Of a stretch of 64,000 nucleotides of DNA, positions 17,920 through 26,153 are shown in pieces (position 1 is the stretch's first letter; the number at the start of each line of letters is the position of its first letter). Source of the DNA: Archaeoglobaceae archaeon. GTDB lineage: Archaea > Halobacteriota > Archaeoglobi > Archaeoglobales > Archaeoglobaceae. A program made the position numbers and the translations under genes. The stretch is taken from positions 1 through 64,000 of the forward strand of contig JANXDX010000004.1 of assembly GCA_025058735.1 (NCBI GenBank), read 5' to 3'. A model generated the notes under the pieces. The model did no database searches. It was not told the DNA's origin and saw nothing but the letters and a program-made list of their open reading frames with translations.

Positions 17920-18839
17920 AAGTTGCTCATGAAAGTGGAGCAGAGATAATTTATTTTCCAATTTGGAAAAAGTACTTGGAACTCGAAAGAACTTTAAGTT
18001 CTATAGCTAAAAAATACAATTCAAAGATTGCAGGAGTTGTAATCACAGCTGAATTGTCAGATGTTTTTAAAAACAAAGATGAAGGAATAAACTTTGTCTC
18101 TTCAGTTTGTAAAAGAGTTTTTGAAAAAGTTTATTTCCTAGACATATATGGAAACTTGAAAGATGAAATATTAGATCCAAGGAAATTTGCTGCAAGCAAT
18201 TGGGTAGCTTCAGTCAAATTTTTGATGATGGAAGGATTTTCCAATTTTCTTTTTGTGGATGTAGGTTCAACAACTTCAGATCTAATACCTGTAACAAAAA
18301 AGATCGAGGCCTCTCTGACAGACTTTGAAAGGTTAAAGAGGGATGAATTGATATACTTTGGTATACTGAGAACGCCCGTTTTTCACATTTTGAAAAGATT
18401 TAGTGGTGCAAGGTTAGCTGCAGAATTCTTTGCAACAACAGCAGATGTTTTTTTAGTTACTGGTGATATAAAGGAAGAAGATTATACTTGTGAAACTGCA
18501 GATGGAAAAGGAAAAGACAAGATAAGCTGCATGAGAAGGCTTGCAAGAGTTCTGTGCTGCGATCTTGAAGAAATAGGTGAGAAAAACGTTGAAACTTTTG
18601 CTTTCGAGGTTAAAAAAGCTATGATCGACGAACTTTCGAAAGCTATTATGGAAAAATTTGAATCTTACGATCTAGAGAAAGTAATAGGCTGTGGAATAGG
18701 AGAGTTTTTGATCGAAGAAGCCTGCAGATCAGCTGGAGTCGAGTACTTAGCTGCATCAAGCATCTACAAAGAATACTCTAAACTTTTTCCAGCGTTTGCA
18801 ATGCTAAAACTTGTTGAGAGTTCTTTGAAAACCAGTTGA
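17886..18839 (+). CDS. mfnF: Methanofuran biosynthesis protein MfnF (ASKHA fold)
   Basis: MfnF joins the aminomethylfuran phosphate ester and gamma-glutamyltyramine, making the core of methanofuran, the C1 carrier used by formylmethanofuran dehydrogenase. The family is also listed as H4MPT-linked C1 transfer pathway protein. The 317-residue sequence has ASKHA phosphate loops: MLGLDVGGANLKVA at the N-terminus and FLFVDVGSTTSDLIPV near 120. The ATG at 17886 gives the expected opening, although it lies 34 bases inside the previous gene. The product serves fwdDBAC at 36.5 kb. The 3' end overlaps the opposing aldolase gene by 36 bp. Confidence 0.87.
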   Translation: MLGLDVGGANLKVAHESGAEIIYFPIWKKYLELERTLSSIAKKYNSKIAGVVITAELSDVFKNKDEGINFVSSVCKRVFEKVYFLDIYGNLKDEILDPRKFAASNWVASVKFLMMEGFSNFLFVDVGSTTSDLIPVTKKIEASLTDFERLKRDELIYFGILRTPVFHILKRFSGARLAAEFFATTADVFLVTGDIKEEDYTCETADGKGKDKISCMRRLARVLCCDLEEIGEKNVETFAFEVKKAMIDELSKAIMEKFESYDLEKVIGCGIGEFLIEEACRSAGVEYLAASSIYKEYSKLFPAFAMLKLVESSLKTS

Positions 18840-19361
18840 TTCTAGAAGCTTACACAAATAAAGTACTTTGCAAGAATGCTCAGCGTAACTAGCTAAGTTG
18901 AAAGCTTGCATAAAATCTTTTGCAGCTACGTATATTCCGTGTGCTTTAGCTATTGCAATACTATTCTCTGCAACTAGTTCAGATATTTTTTCAGCGTACT
19001 TTTCAGTTCCGAACTCTTCATCTACGACCTTCAAAGATCCAAAGTACATTTTACCTTCTAAATCTATGGGATTGATCTCTCTCATAAAAATACTCAGAAC
19101 GACGTTGAAAGTTCCATGGCAGTGGAGTACGCACTTGAAATTTGTTTTATCGTATATAGCTTTGTGAACCTTTCTATCTCTTGAAGCATTAAGATCATCT
19201 ATTTTTACAAAATCTTCAGGTTTTAAATTGAAAAGCTCTGCACCAGTTCTAGTGATGACTACGTTGTTCTTTTCATCTCTAAAACTCATGTTTCCACTTG
19301 CACCATCTATTAATTCAACTTCTAGTAGAAGTTTTCCAACCTTTATCGCTTCATCGATCAT
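18804..19361 (-). CDS. Class II (FucA/AraD-type) aldolase family protein
   Basis: A 185-residue zinc-dependent aldolase of the fuculose-phosphate type. The metal-binding histidines are in VLHCHGTFN and in SYAEHSCKVL, and GASGNMSFRD is the phosphate-binding loop near the N-terminus. Archaeal homologues cleave fuculose 1-phosphate to dihydroxyacetone phosphate and lactaldehyde, which can feed coenzyme F420 side-chain lactate; that link is from the family and is only suggestive here. It is shorter than bacterial FucA, in line with archaeal members. It converges on mfnF with a 36-bp overlap and is divergent from the RecJ-like gene. Confidence 0.85.
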   Translation of the reverse strand: MIDEAIKVGKLLLEVELIDGASGNMSFRDEKNNVVITRTGAELFNLKPEDFVKIDDLNASRDRKVHKAIYDKTNFKCVLHCHGTFNVVLSIFMREINPIDLEGKMYFGSLKVVDEEFGTEKYAEKISELVAENSIAIAKAHGIYVAAKDFMQAFNLASYAEHSCKVLYLCKLLESTGFQRTLNKF

Positions 19362-19400
19362 GTTGAAAAGTATATATTCTTTTTATATCATTTCTCAGAG

Positions 19401-21443
19401 ATGACGTGCGAAACTTGCAACGGTAAAGGCTTTATAGAAGTAGATAAACTTTGTGAAGTTTGCAGTGGAACTGGGAAATCTAAATCTTTCGATGTAAAAG
19501 TTACGGAGGAATTGAGTAAGGAACAGATAGAAATGTTTTTGAAGGGAATATGCGGCATTTGCAAGGGAAAAGGTAAAATAACTAAAATAGAAGTTTGCAA
19601 AATTTGTAATGGAACTGGAAAAGTTAAAAAATGTAAGATCTGTGGAAGCAAAGTTTTCGGTGATTATGAGTTATGTCAAGTTTGCAGAAAAAAGCCACAT
19701 GTCTTCAAGTTGAGAAATGCATGTGGTTTAGAAGATATTAGACTGAACAGAGTTTATGTTGGAACTGTAAGTGCAGTTACGGATATAGGTACTTTTGTTC
19801 AATTAAACAAGAGGTTGAGGGGTTTAATGAAAAAAAGTAACTTCAAGGAGGGAGATACAGTTTTAGTAAAAGTTGTAGGAATTTCTCCCAGTGGAGAAAT
19901 AGACCTTCAGCACGTAGAAATGGAAAATTATGAACTTGTAGAGGTTTCAAAGGAGGTCGAATCAGTTAGCTTTGAAGATCTTGAGAGGAAAGTTGGAAAG
20001 ATCGTTGAAATAAAGGGACTCGTTACTCGCATAAAACAAACTGCAGGCCCAGTAATTTTAACTTTGTTAGATGGAAGGAAAACTTTGAACGTTTCATCTT
20101 TTGAGCTGCAAGATCTAGCTTTAGGTGATGTTGTAAGTTTGATTGGAATAGTTAAGAAAAAAGACAAAATTGAAGCGTTAGAAATCAACAGAATTTATGG
20201 AGAAGAAGCTTATGAAATAAGAAAAAAGGTTAGAGAAGAGGTTGAAAAAGTTAGCAAACCCGAGTTTAAAGGTTTTCTAATAAAAAGCGAAGTTTTGGAG
20301 AGAATGAAAGAAGACATGATCTTGGTTGCAAAAGAACTGAAAAAAGCGATATACGAATCTAGACCTATAATAATAAGACATCACTGGGATTCAGATGGAA
20401 CGTGCGGTGGCGTAGCTCTTGAAAAGGCTTTGATGGATCTTGTTGAAAAGGTTCATGGAGATAATGAAGAAAAATATTATTTGGTAAAAAGAAGAGTATC
20501 TAGAGCACCTTTTTATGAGCTTGAAGACGTTTTGAGAGATCTAGATGAGAGCTTGGAAGATGTGGAGAAGTTTGGAGATAAGATACCAGTTGTTGTTTTA
20601 GTTGATAATGGAAGTGGAAGAGAAGATATTCCTGCGATAAGGCAGTTCTTGACATTTGGAGCAGATGTTGTAGTTATAGACCATCACTATCCAGACAGTG
20701 AAGTAGACAAATATCTACTTTACCACATAAATCCGTACAAAGTTGGAGGAGATAGTAATTATACAGCAGGAGTCATGTGCGTAGAAATAGCTAGGATGGT
20801 GAGCGATCTAGATCTGAAACATCTAGCAGCTGTAAGTGTAGTTGGTGACAGAGCTAGTGGAGAAGTTGAAAAGTATGTAGAAATTTCAGGGCTGAGTAGA
20901 GAGGAGTTACAAGATATAGTCCTTGCAGTAGAATTTGAATCTTTTCACTTGAGATTCAGATCTGCTAGCACAATAATTCACGAACTTTTAGGTTTTGGAA
21001 AAAAAGATAGACAAAAGAAGTTGATCGAAATTCTTTCAAGCTGCGCTAAACAAGCTATAGAGGAACAAGTTTCGATTGTTGTGGAAAGTTTGAAAGTTCA
21101 AGTCCTTCCTAATGGAGTAACCTTAGCTGTAATTGATGTAGAAAACTATGCTAAGAAGTTTACATTTCCTCCACCTGGAAAGTTGACTGGAGAAGTTCAC
21201 GATAGGTTGAAGAAGAGGTACCAAAAAATAGTCACAATAGGTTATGGTCCAGACTTTGCAATAATAAGATCTGATGGTGTCGAGATAAACGTACCTAAGT
21301 TAGTTTATGAACTGAAGAATGAAGTGATCGCAGGAGTAGACGGAGGAGGACACTTAAACGTTGGATCTATAAAATTTGTTCAAGCTAAGAGAAAAGATGT
21401 CTTAGCTAAGTTAGCAGCTAAGATAGGGGGTTTGAAAACTTAA
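19401..21443 (+). CDS. RecJ-like DHH phosphoesterase with zinc-finger, S1 and OB domains
   Basis: A 680-residue archaeal nuclease-type protein. The order is a DnaJ-like zinc finger with repeated CxxCxGxG motifs (residues 3-90), an S1 RNA-binding domain (about 105-175), an OB-type segment (about 185-275), then a DHH phosphoesterase domain. Catalytic motifs are RHHWDSDGTCGG near 327 and VVIDHHYPD near 428. The C-terminal DHHA1-like part ends with GVDGGGHLNVGSIKF. Archaeal RecJ/Cdc45-family proteins act as exonucleases in replication or RNA turnover. The S1 and zinc-finger parts suggest an RNA or primer substrate (inference). It starts just after a TATA-like element and is divergent from the aldolase. 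Confidence 0.9.
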   Translation: MTCETCNGKGFIEVDKLCEVCSGTGKSKSFDVKVTEELSKEQIEMFLKGICGICKGKGKITKIEVCKICNGTGKVKKCKICGSKVFGDYELCQVCRKKPHVFKLRNACGLEDIRLNRVYVGTVSAVTDIGTFVQLNKRLRGLMKKSNFKEGDTVLVKVVGISPSGEIDLQHVEMENYELVEVSKEVESVSFEDLERKVGKIVEIKGLVTRIKQTAGPVILTLLDGRKTLNVSSFELQDLALGDVVSLIGIVKKKDKIEALEINRIYGEEAYEIRKKVREEVEKVSKPEFKGFLIKSEVLERMKEDMILVAKELKKAIYESRPIIIRHHWDSDGTCGGVALEKALMDLVEKVHGDNEEKYYLVKRRVSRAPFYELEDVLRDLDESLEDVEKFGDKIPVVVLVDNGSGREDIPAIRQFLTFGADVVVIDHHYPDSEVDKYLLYHINPYKVGGDSNYTAGVMCVEIARMVSDLDLKHLAAVSVVGDRASGEVEKYVEISGLSREELQDIVLAVEFESFHLRFRSASTIIHELLGFGKKDRQKKLIEILSSCAKQAIEEQVSIVVESLKVQVLPNGVTLAVIDVENYAKKFTFPPPGKLTGEVHDRLKKRYQKIVTIGYGPDFAIIRSDGVEINVPKLVYELKNEVIAGVDGGGHLNVGSIKFVQAKRKDVLAKLAAKIGGLKT

Positions 21444-21452
21444 TCGATAGAG

Positions 21453-21460
21453 CTTATATA
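21453..21460 (+). promoter_or_regulatory. TATA box of tRNA-Leu
   Basis: CTTATATA is centred about 27 bp before the first tRNA base at 21484, the standard spacing for an archaeal promoter. Confidence 0.65.
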
Positions 21461-21483
21461 CCGATCGATCGACTTTTGTTTGA

Positions 21484-21566
21484 GCGGGGGTTGCCGAGTG
21501 GCCAAAGGCGGGGGACTCAAGATCCCCTCCCGTAGGGGTTCGAGGGTTCGAATCCCTCCCCCCGCA
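21484..21566 (+). tRNA. tRNA-Leu (anticodon CAA)
   Basis: An 83-nt class II tRNA. The acceptor stem is GCGGGGG with CCCCCGC, the anticodon stem GGGGA/TCCCC has loop CTCAAGA giving anticodon CAA, and a long variable arm follows (about 21531-21541). The T-arm is GAGGG-TTCGAAT-CCCTC, with discriminator A. It decodes UUG. No intron and no encoded CCA are present. Confidence 0.96.
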
Positions 21567-21821
21567 TAGTTTTTACTTTTTAGCTTTCAAGATCTTTCGT
21601 AGATATTCTTGATCTGAAACTTAATTTATAGTATGAAATAATTATTATATATTATCAAAATATTTTAAATTTTGAGGTTTTTACTCAAATTAAACTTTTT
21701 TAGAACATAAACTATCAAATAGACAAAAAAGCTAGAAGCTTTTTCAATTTCAACGATTAAAAAGTTTTTCATTTAAAAAGGATGCGAGCTCGTAACTTAA
21801 GTAGAATTAAACATAAAAAAG

Positions 21822-21829
21822 TTTTTAAA
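21822..21829 (+). promoter_or_regulatory. TATA box of the 49-residue gene
   Basis: TTTTTAAA lies about 26 bp before the ATG at 21851. This fits a leaderless transcript and supports that ATG over the upstream one at 21782. Confidence 0.45.
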
Positions 21830-21850
21830 CTTAAAATATCAATATTTATT

Positions 21851-22000
21851 ATGAGACGTTTTGACTGGAGACGTTTCAGAGAAAAAGGATATAAAAAGCT
21901 TTTAAGTAAAGATGAAAGGGAGCTTGCTAAAGGGGTAGGTGAGATCAAGGAAGAACTGAGGTGCAAAATAAGAGACCTTAAGGTGATCGATGAAGGTTAA
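21851..22000 (+). CDS. Small basic protein (49 residues) coupled to a ubiquitin-like gene
   Basis: A 49-residue, highly charged protein opening MRRFDWRRFREKGYKK and continuing with helical, Lys/Glu-rich sequence and a single Cys near residue 37. I do not recognise it. An upstream ATG at 21782 would lengthen it to 72 residues, but a TATA box sits between the two, so the shorter form is preferred. Its last 11 bases overlap the start of the ubiquitin-like gene, so translation is probably coupled. This could be a partner or target of that protein, which is inference from position only. Confidence 0.5.
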   Translation: MRRFDWRRFREKGYKKLLSKDERELAKGVGEIKEELRCKIRDLKVIDEG

Positions 22001-22196
22001 ACTAAAATTTTTAAACATAAACAGAAGCGATTTGGAATTGGAGATTGAAGGTGAAAAAACTTTTTCAGATTTGTTGGAATCTATTGGAATAAATCCTGAG
22101 ACAGTGATCATTTTGAAGGATAAGACTCCTTTACCGAGTGAGGATAAAATTGTAGAAGGGGAGTATAGAGTAGTTAGAGTAATATCTGGAGGTTGA
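21990..22196 (+). CDS. Ubiquitin-like MoaD/ThiS-family protein (SAMP type)
   Basis: A 68-residue beta-grasp protein ending in Gly-Gly (VISGG). The opening beta strand KVKLKFLNI, the LLESIGINPETVIILKD core and the GEYRVVRVISGG tail match MoaD/ThiS and archaeal SAMP proteins. Its C-terminal glycine is adenylated and then either thiolated for sulfur transfer or joined to lysines of target proteins. The E1-like enzyme is not in the window. The gene overlaps an upstream 49-residue gene by 11 bases. Sulfur carrier for tRNA thiolation, cofactor synthesis or protein tagging are all possible. Confidence 0.87.
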   Translation: MKVKLKFLNINRSDLELEIEGEKTFSDLLESIGINPETVIILKDKTPLPSEDKIVEGEYRVVRVISGG

Positions 22197-22274
22197 TCTG
22201 TCTACAGATTTCAAATTATTTTTTGATCAAAAAAAGTTTTTTATTCTTTTCATCGACATCGATCGGTGACCTAG

Positions 22275-22544
22275 ATGCAAAAAGATGAAGTAGTTTTGCT
22301 TCATTTGACACTTTTTCAAGTAAAAAAGATCCTCGAAGACGCTGGATTTTCCAGCCCATATTTTAGAGAATACGACGAACTTGGAATAGAGCCAAACAAA
22401 ATCAACAGAAGCAAGTTAGATCACAAAAAAGCAATATTTTTGCTTTGTAGAGGAATTTCTGAAATACTAAATACAAAACAGCCGAAAGATTTGATTGAAA
22501 ATGAGAAATTTAGAAACTTAATTCTTTCAGCTACTGTTCGTTGA
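22275..22544 (+). CDS. UPF0058 family protein
   Basis: An 89-residue, largely helical protein of the UPF0058 family, a euryarchaeal group of unknown function. The family layout is recognisable: an MQKDEVVLLHLTLFQVKKIL start, a central Y-DELGIEPNKINRSKLDHKKAIFLL, and a final helix. A GGTGA ribosome site lies a few bases before the ATG. It is transcribed toward rimI, and the two coding ends overlap by 14 bp. The small all-helical form suggests a regulatory or protein-binding role, but nothing here shows one. Confidence 0.8.
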   Translation: MQKDEVVLLHLTLFQVKKILEDAGFSSPYFREYDELGIEPNKINRSKLDHKKAIFLLCRGISEILNTKQPKDLIENEKFRNLILSATVR

Positions 22545-22977
22545 TCTCTAAAGACATGAGGTAAGCACTTTCTCCATCGCTGTAGTAACTTGGTAGAACC
22601 TTTTCAATTCTAAAACCAAATTTTTTGTACAACCTCTGAGCTTGAAGGTTTGAAACTCTAACTTCTAAAAGGATCTTTTTCTTACCTTTAGTCCTTAACC
22701 TTTCTATTGCCCTTTTCAAAAGAGTAGATCCGATCCCTTTTCCTCTAAACTCTTTTTTTACGGCAAAAGATATTATTTTTCCAGTGTTCTTGTCAACATC
22801 CATCGTAGCGATGTAACCAACTATCTTTCCGCCTATATCTGCGACTAAAAAATCGCTTCCAAAAGTCAAATAGATGTATACATCGTAGGCAGGATTTCTG
22901 GAACTGAAAGCTTCCTTATCTATTTCAAGCAGGTCTTTGAAATCTTTTGTGTTGTATTCTCTGACAACTATTTGCAC
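22531..22977 (-). CDS. rimI: N-acetyltransferase RimI-like (GNAT)
   Basis: A 148-residue GNAT acetyltransferase. The acetyl-CoA loop is KKEFRGKGIGSTLLKRAI near 90, and the family ending NLQAQRLYKKFGFRIEKVLPSYY is present. In bacteria RimI acetylates ribosomal S18; archaeal homologues acetylate protein N-termini broadly and act on many proteins. Archaeal genomes use one such enzyme in the role of NatA. The gene is monocistronic, overlaps the UPF0058 end by 14 bp, and is divergent from the UPF0146 gene. Confidence 0.9.
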   Translation of the reverse strand: MQIVVREYNTKDFKDLLEIDKEAFSSRNPAYDVYIYLTFGSDFLVADIGGKIVGYIATMDVDKNTGKIISFAVKKEFRGKGIGSTLLKRAIERLRTKGKKKILLEVRVSNLQAQRLYKKFGFRIEKVLPSYYSDGESAYLMSLEINEQ

Positions 22978-23010
22978 AAAAAATCTAAAAATTGAAGTTT
23001 AATAATCTTT

Positions 23011-23394
23011 GTGATCCAGCTGGCCGAATACATTGCGCTTAGATGGAAAAAAGTTGCGGAGATAGGGATTGGTAATTACTTTGAAGTTGCAAAGAAACTA
23101 AAAGAAATAGGAATAGAAGTTTTAGCAACAGATGTAATTGAAAGAAAAGTTCCTAATGGAATAAAATTTTTTGTTGATGATGTTACTAATCCAAAGATCG
23201 AAATCTACAGAGGAGTTGAGCTGATATATTCAATAAGACCTCCAATAGAACTTTACAAACCAATAACAAATTTGGCAAAAAGGCTAAAAGTTAGTTGCAT
23301 AATAAAGCCTTTAAGTGGTGAATTTCCTGGATTTCTTGAAGGAAAACTCATAAATTACAAAGGTTTGAGTTTTTATGAACAAACTTTTCCTTGA
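23011..23394 (+). CDS. UPF0146 family protein
   Basis: A 127-residue protein of UPF0146, a euryarchaeal family of unknown function. The fold looks like a small Rossmann-type or truncated SAM methyltransferase: VAEIGIGNYFEVAKKL resembles the methyltransferase glycine loop, VLATDVIERK the acidic strand, and VELIYSIRPPIEL the next strand. The catalytic half of a normal methyltransferase is missing, so it may bind a nucleotide without methylating. The start codon is GTG. It overlaps the primase gene by 20 bases, so the two are probably co-expressed. Confidence 0.8.
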   Translation: MIQLAEYIALRWKKVAEIGIGNYFEVAKKLKEIGIEVLATDVIERKVPNGIKFFVDDVTNPKIEIYRGVELIYSIRPPIELYKPITNLAKRLKVSCIIKPLSGEFPGFLEGKLINYKGLSFYEQTFP

Positions 23395-24277
23395 GAAAAA
23401 ATTTAAGGATTACTATATCAAAAACAAGATAGATCTTCCGAGATATTTTGAGAAGAGAGAATTTGCTTTCGTTCCAATCACATCTCAGCATTTTACTATG
23501 CAGAGACATTTAGCTTTCAAAAGTTATCAGGAATTCAAAAGCTACGTTTTGAGAAATGTCCCCGCTCACATTTACTACTCATCAGCTTACTACTTGAAAC
23601 CTGATGCAGAAAAGATGGATGAAAAGGGCTGGATAGCAGCGGATCTAATTTTTGACATAGATGCAGATCATTTACCGGTCAAACTAGACTTTGAAAGATC
23701 CCTTAAACTTGCAAAGAAGGAACTAAAGAAACTCTTGATCGTGTTGAGGAAAGATTTTGGAATAAAAGATGATGAAGTTGAAGTCTATTTTTCAGGAAGT
23801 AGAGGTTACCACGTCCACGTTTACAGCGAAGATTTTATAAAATTGAATTCTCAGGAAAGGAAAGAAATAGTAGATTATATAGTTTTGAATTCACCAGACA
23901 TTAAATTCGATTCAAACGTTTCTGAAAGAGTTTTGAAGTATATGAAAAAATATTCGAAAAGTTTTGAAGAAGCTTTGGAGAAACTTAGAATACATATAGA
24001 TTCTCCAGTGACTGCAGACGTTAAAAGATTGATAAGATTACCTGGAAGCTTACATGGAAAAACTGGTCTGAAAGTTGTTAAAGTTGAAGACGTTGATAAC
24101 TTTGATCCGCTGACAGACTCTGTAGTTTTTGGAGAGGAGAGAATTTCTGTTAGATTGTTGAGTAACGTTAATCTAAGGTTAAAAGATTTCAAGTTGAAAG
24201 CAAAAGCTGGAGAAGTAGTTTCAGTTCCAGAGTTTATGGCGATCTTTTTAATTTGTAGAGAAGTTGCTAAGTTCTGA
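23375..24277 (+). CDS. priS: DNA primase small subunit
   Basis: Catalytic subunit of the archaeal/eukaryotic-type primase that makes primers for DNA replication. The 300-residue protein shows the catalytic FDIDAD motif near 93, the nucleotide-binding FSGSRGYHVHV near 140, and the RLIRLPGSLHGKTGLKV region near 218. The length is at the short end for archaeal PriS. The partner PriL is not in the window. The gene overlaps UPF0146 by 20 bases upstream and runs 30 bp into the opposing hisC end, so the final Arg-Glu-Val-Ala-Lys-Phe residues are encoded opposite the HisC C-terminus. Confidence 0.94.
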   Translation: MNKLFLEKKFKDYYIKNKIDLPRYFEKREFAFVPITSQHFTMQRHLAFKSYQEFKSYVLRNVPAHIYYSSAYYLKPDAEKMDEKGWIAADLIFDIDADHLPVKLDFERSLKLAKKELKKLLIVLRKDFGIKDDEVEVYFSGSRGYHVHVYSEDFIKLNSQERKEIVDYIVLNSPDIKFDSNVSERVLKYMKKYSKSFEEALEKLRIHIDSPVTADVKRLIRLPGSLHGKTGLKVVKVEDVDNFDPLTDSVVFGEERISVRLLSNVNLRLKDFKLKAKAGEVVSVPEFMAIFLICREVAKF

Positions 24278-25270
24278 AATTACTTTTATTAGCAAGTCAT
24301 TCTCTTCCTTTTTTCCAACTGTTATCCTCAAATGGTAACCTCTTAACCCTGGTAAACTTGGAAGCTCCCTTACAGCTATACCTTTTTTCAAAAGATCTAG
24401 AGCTTTAATTTTATCTGTTTTTATCAAAAGGAAGTTTGCTTCACTTGGGTAAATTTTTCCAAGAAAACTCAACTCGTTTTTTAACCTTTCTCTCTCAGCT
24501 ACTATTTTCTTCGAAATTTTTCTGTAATATTCTAAATCTTCAAGAGCTGCTATTGCACAACTTAAAGCTGGCTGAGAGACTGCAAAAGGTAATCTAATTT
24601 TTTCTATAGCTTCAACCAACTCTTTGCTAGCAACAGCGTATCCGATCCTCAACCCTGCCAAGCCAAAGAACTTCGAAAAAGATCTTAGAACTATCACGTT
24701 ATCTTTTTCTAATGCTAAGTTCACGTTTGTTTTTTCAGAAAACTCTGCGTAAGCTTCATCTAACACAAGATACTTAGATCTTTCAGCTAAAATTTCAACA
24801 ATTTCTTTTTTAACAAAATTTCCAGTTGGATTGTTTGGTGTACAAATGAAAGTTAAGTTTGGCTTGAATTCTGCAATTTTTTCAGAAATCTCGTAGCTTT
24901 CGAATTCAGGTGTTAGTAAACGAGCATTTCTCAGCATTGAGTAGAGAAGATATAAAGAATAGCTTGGCATTGGTATTAAAACTTCATCTAATTCTTCTAA
25001 AAAACAATCGCAAACTCTGTTTATCAACTCAGATGCACCACAGCCGATGGCTATGTTCTCCTTTGAACATTTAATGTATTCTGCAATTTTTTCCTTCAAT
25101 TCATTGTACTGAGCATCAGGATATCTATTTATCTTTTCAAGTGACTTTAAATAAGCTTTTTTTACATTCTCGCTCGGTTCATACGGATTTTCATTGGAGC
25201 CAAGCTGTAGAACATTTCCAAAGAAACCAGCGTTGTAGGGATTTATAATCTTAACAACACTCCTCATCAC
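24248..25270 (-). CDS. hisC: Histidinol-phosphate aminotransferase
   Basis: PLP-dependent transamination of imidazole-acetol phosphate in histidine biosynthesis. The 340-residue fold type I enzyme has the PLP lysine in RSFSKFFGLAGLRIGYA near 198, CTPNNPTGN near 140 and the substrate motif LGSNENPYEPS near 24. The C-terminal arginine region is RELPSLPGLRGYHLRITVG. HisF is 3 kb away on the same strand but not in the same operon. It overlaps the upstream ribbon-helix-helix gene by four bases and the priS end by 30 bp. Confidence 0.94.
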   Translation of the reverse strand: MMRSVVKIINPYNAGFFGNVLQLGSNENPYEPSENVKKAYLKSLEKINRYPDAQYNELKEKIAEYIKCSKENIAIGCGASELINRVCDCFLEELDEVLIPMPSYSLYLLYSMLRNARLLTPEFESYEISEKIAEFKPNLTFICTPNNPTGNFVKKEIVEILAERSKYLVLDEAYAEFSEKTNVNLALEKDNVIVLRSFSKFFGLAGLRIGYAVASKELVEAIEKIRLPFAVSQPALSCAIAALEDLEYYRKISKKIVAERERLKNELSFLGKIYPSEANFLLIKTDKIKALDLLKKGIAVRELPSLPGLRGYHLRITVGKKEENDLLIKVISELSNFSTN

Positions 25271-25725
25271 AAATCTAGCAATTTCTCAATTTTCTCTTCA
25301 TCACTTCTCTTCTTTGATCTGTAAAAAATTCTATCTCCATAAAGGTCAACTACTAGTTTTGCAGCAAGCTTCGCAATGTCTAAAACTTTTGTATCAACTT
25401 CTTTTTTAGGTTTTTCCTTTCTTCTATCTACGTAGTAAACACAGAAGAGACAGCGATATGGGGAGATTGGTTCAACTTTTACTTCACTGAAAACATCTTC
25501 TAAAGCTTTCAAAGAGCAAAAAGATTCATCACTAAATTTACACGTTTTAACTTTTTCTTCAGCAACTTCTTTTGCTACTCTGAAGAATTCAGATTCACTT
25601 TTCTGTCTTTTGAAGTACCATTCTATTAATGAATATATAAACTGTTCAGGAGATAAGCCTTTTTCTTTACATTTTTCAACCAGAACTTTTTCTATATCTG
25701 GGGGCAATTCTATTGTTACTTTCAC
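25267..25725 (-). CDS. Ribbon-helix-helix protein with C-terminal cysteine cluster
   Basis: A 152-residue protein from the GTG at 25725, which has an AGGAGG site just before it. A longer reading from 25776 would add a basic stretch across that ribosome site and is unlikely. The N-terminus (KVTIELPPDIEKVLVEKC, then LSPEQFIYSLIEWYF) is a CopG/MetJ-type DNA-binding fold. The middle has cysteines at KTCKFSDESFCS and YRCLFCVYY, which could hold a metal. The end is helical and charged. It precedes hisC with a four-base overlap and may be a metal- or redox-sensing regulator of that gene (inference). Confidence 0.7.
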   Translation of the reverse strand: MKVTIELPPDIEKVLVEKCKEKGLSPEQFIYSLIEWYFKRQKSESEFFRVAKEVAEEKVKTCKFSDESFCSLKALEDVFSEVKVEPISPYRCLFCVYYVDRRKEKPKKEVDTKVLDIAKLAAKLVVDLYGDRIFYRSKKRSDEEKIEKLLDL

Positions 25726-26027
25726 TTTTTCTCCTCCTCTTTTCCTTTTCCTCAATCTTTTTAAATTTTTTTGCAAGAACTTAGAACCTTAAAAGTTGCT
25801 TTTTATCAGACCGTCGAATTCCTTCACCTTTCTAACTTCCGAAAACTTTTGTCTAAAGATCAAACACTTTTAGAATTAATGAACTCAATTATTAGAAATT
25901 TTTCAAGATCGATAAACCTTCGATACGTTATTTTGGCTCTGCTAAATATTTTATAGATCTATGTATTTTAATTTTTTCATAATTTTCCGTACTTCAAATG
26001 ATGCGCGTCTTCAGGGCTGTGCTTGTT

Positions 26028-26153
26028 TCAATTTCGATTATATTTCAGTGATTCATACAGCTGTTCATCCCGATCAGAAAGATATTCCATTAAATATTCT
26101 ATTTCAGCGATGATGACAATGTTAGTTGTTTCAAGAACAAGTTCCAGTTTCAA
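26028..26153 (-). pseudogene. Protein-like fragment in intergenic region
   Basis: A 41-codon frame on the minus strand opening MKLELVLETTNIVIIAEI and ending SLKYNRN. It has the composition of real protein, without the long Phe/Lys runs of shadow frames in this AT-rich DNA. No ribosome site precedes the TTG, and I recognise no family. It may be the remains of a longer gene or chance. Confidence 0.25.

Noticed and set aside
25771-25956. A 61-codon plus-strand frame upstream of the acyl-CoA dehydrogenase.
   Set aside because: It begins inside the upstream promoter region of a minus-strand gene, has no ribosome site, and resembles no family. Mentioned only within the intergenic entry.
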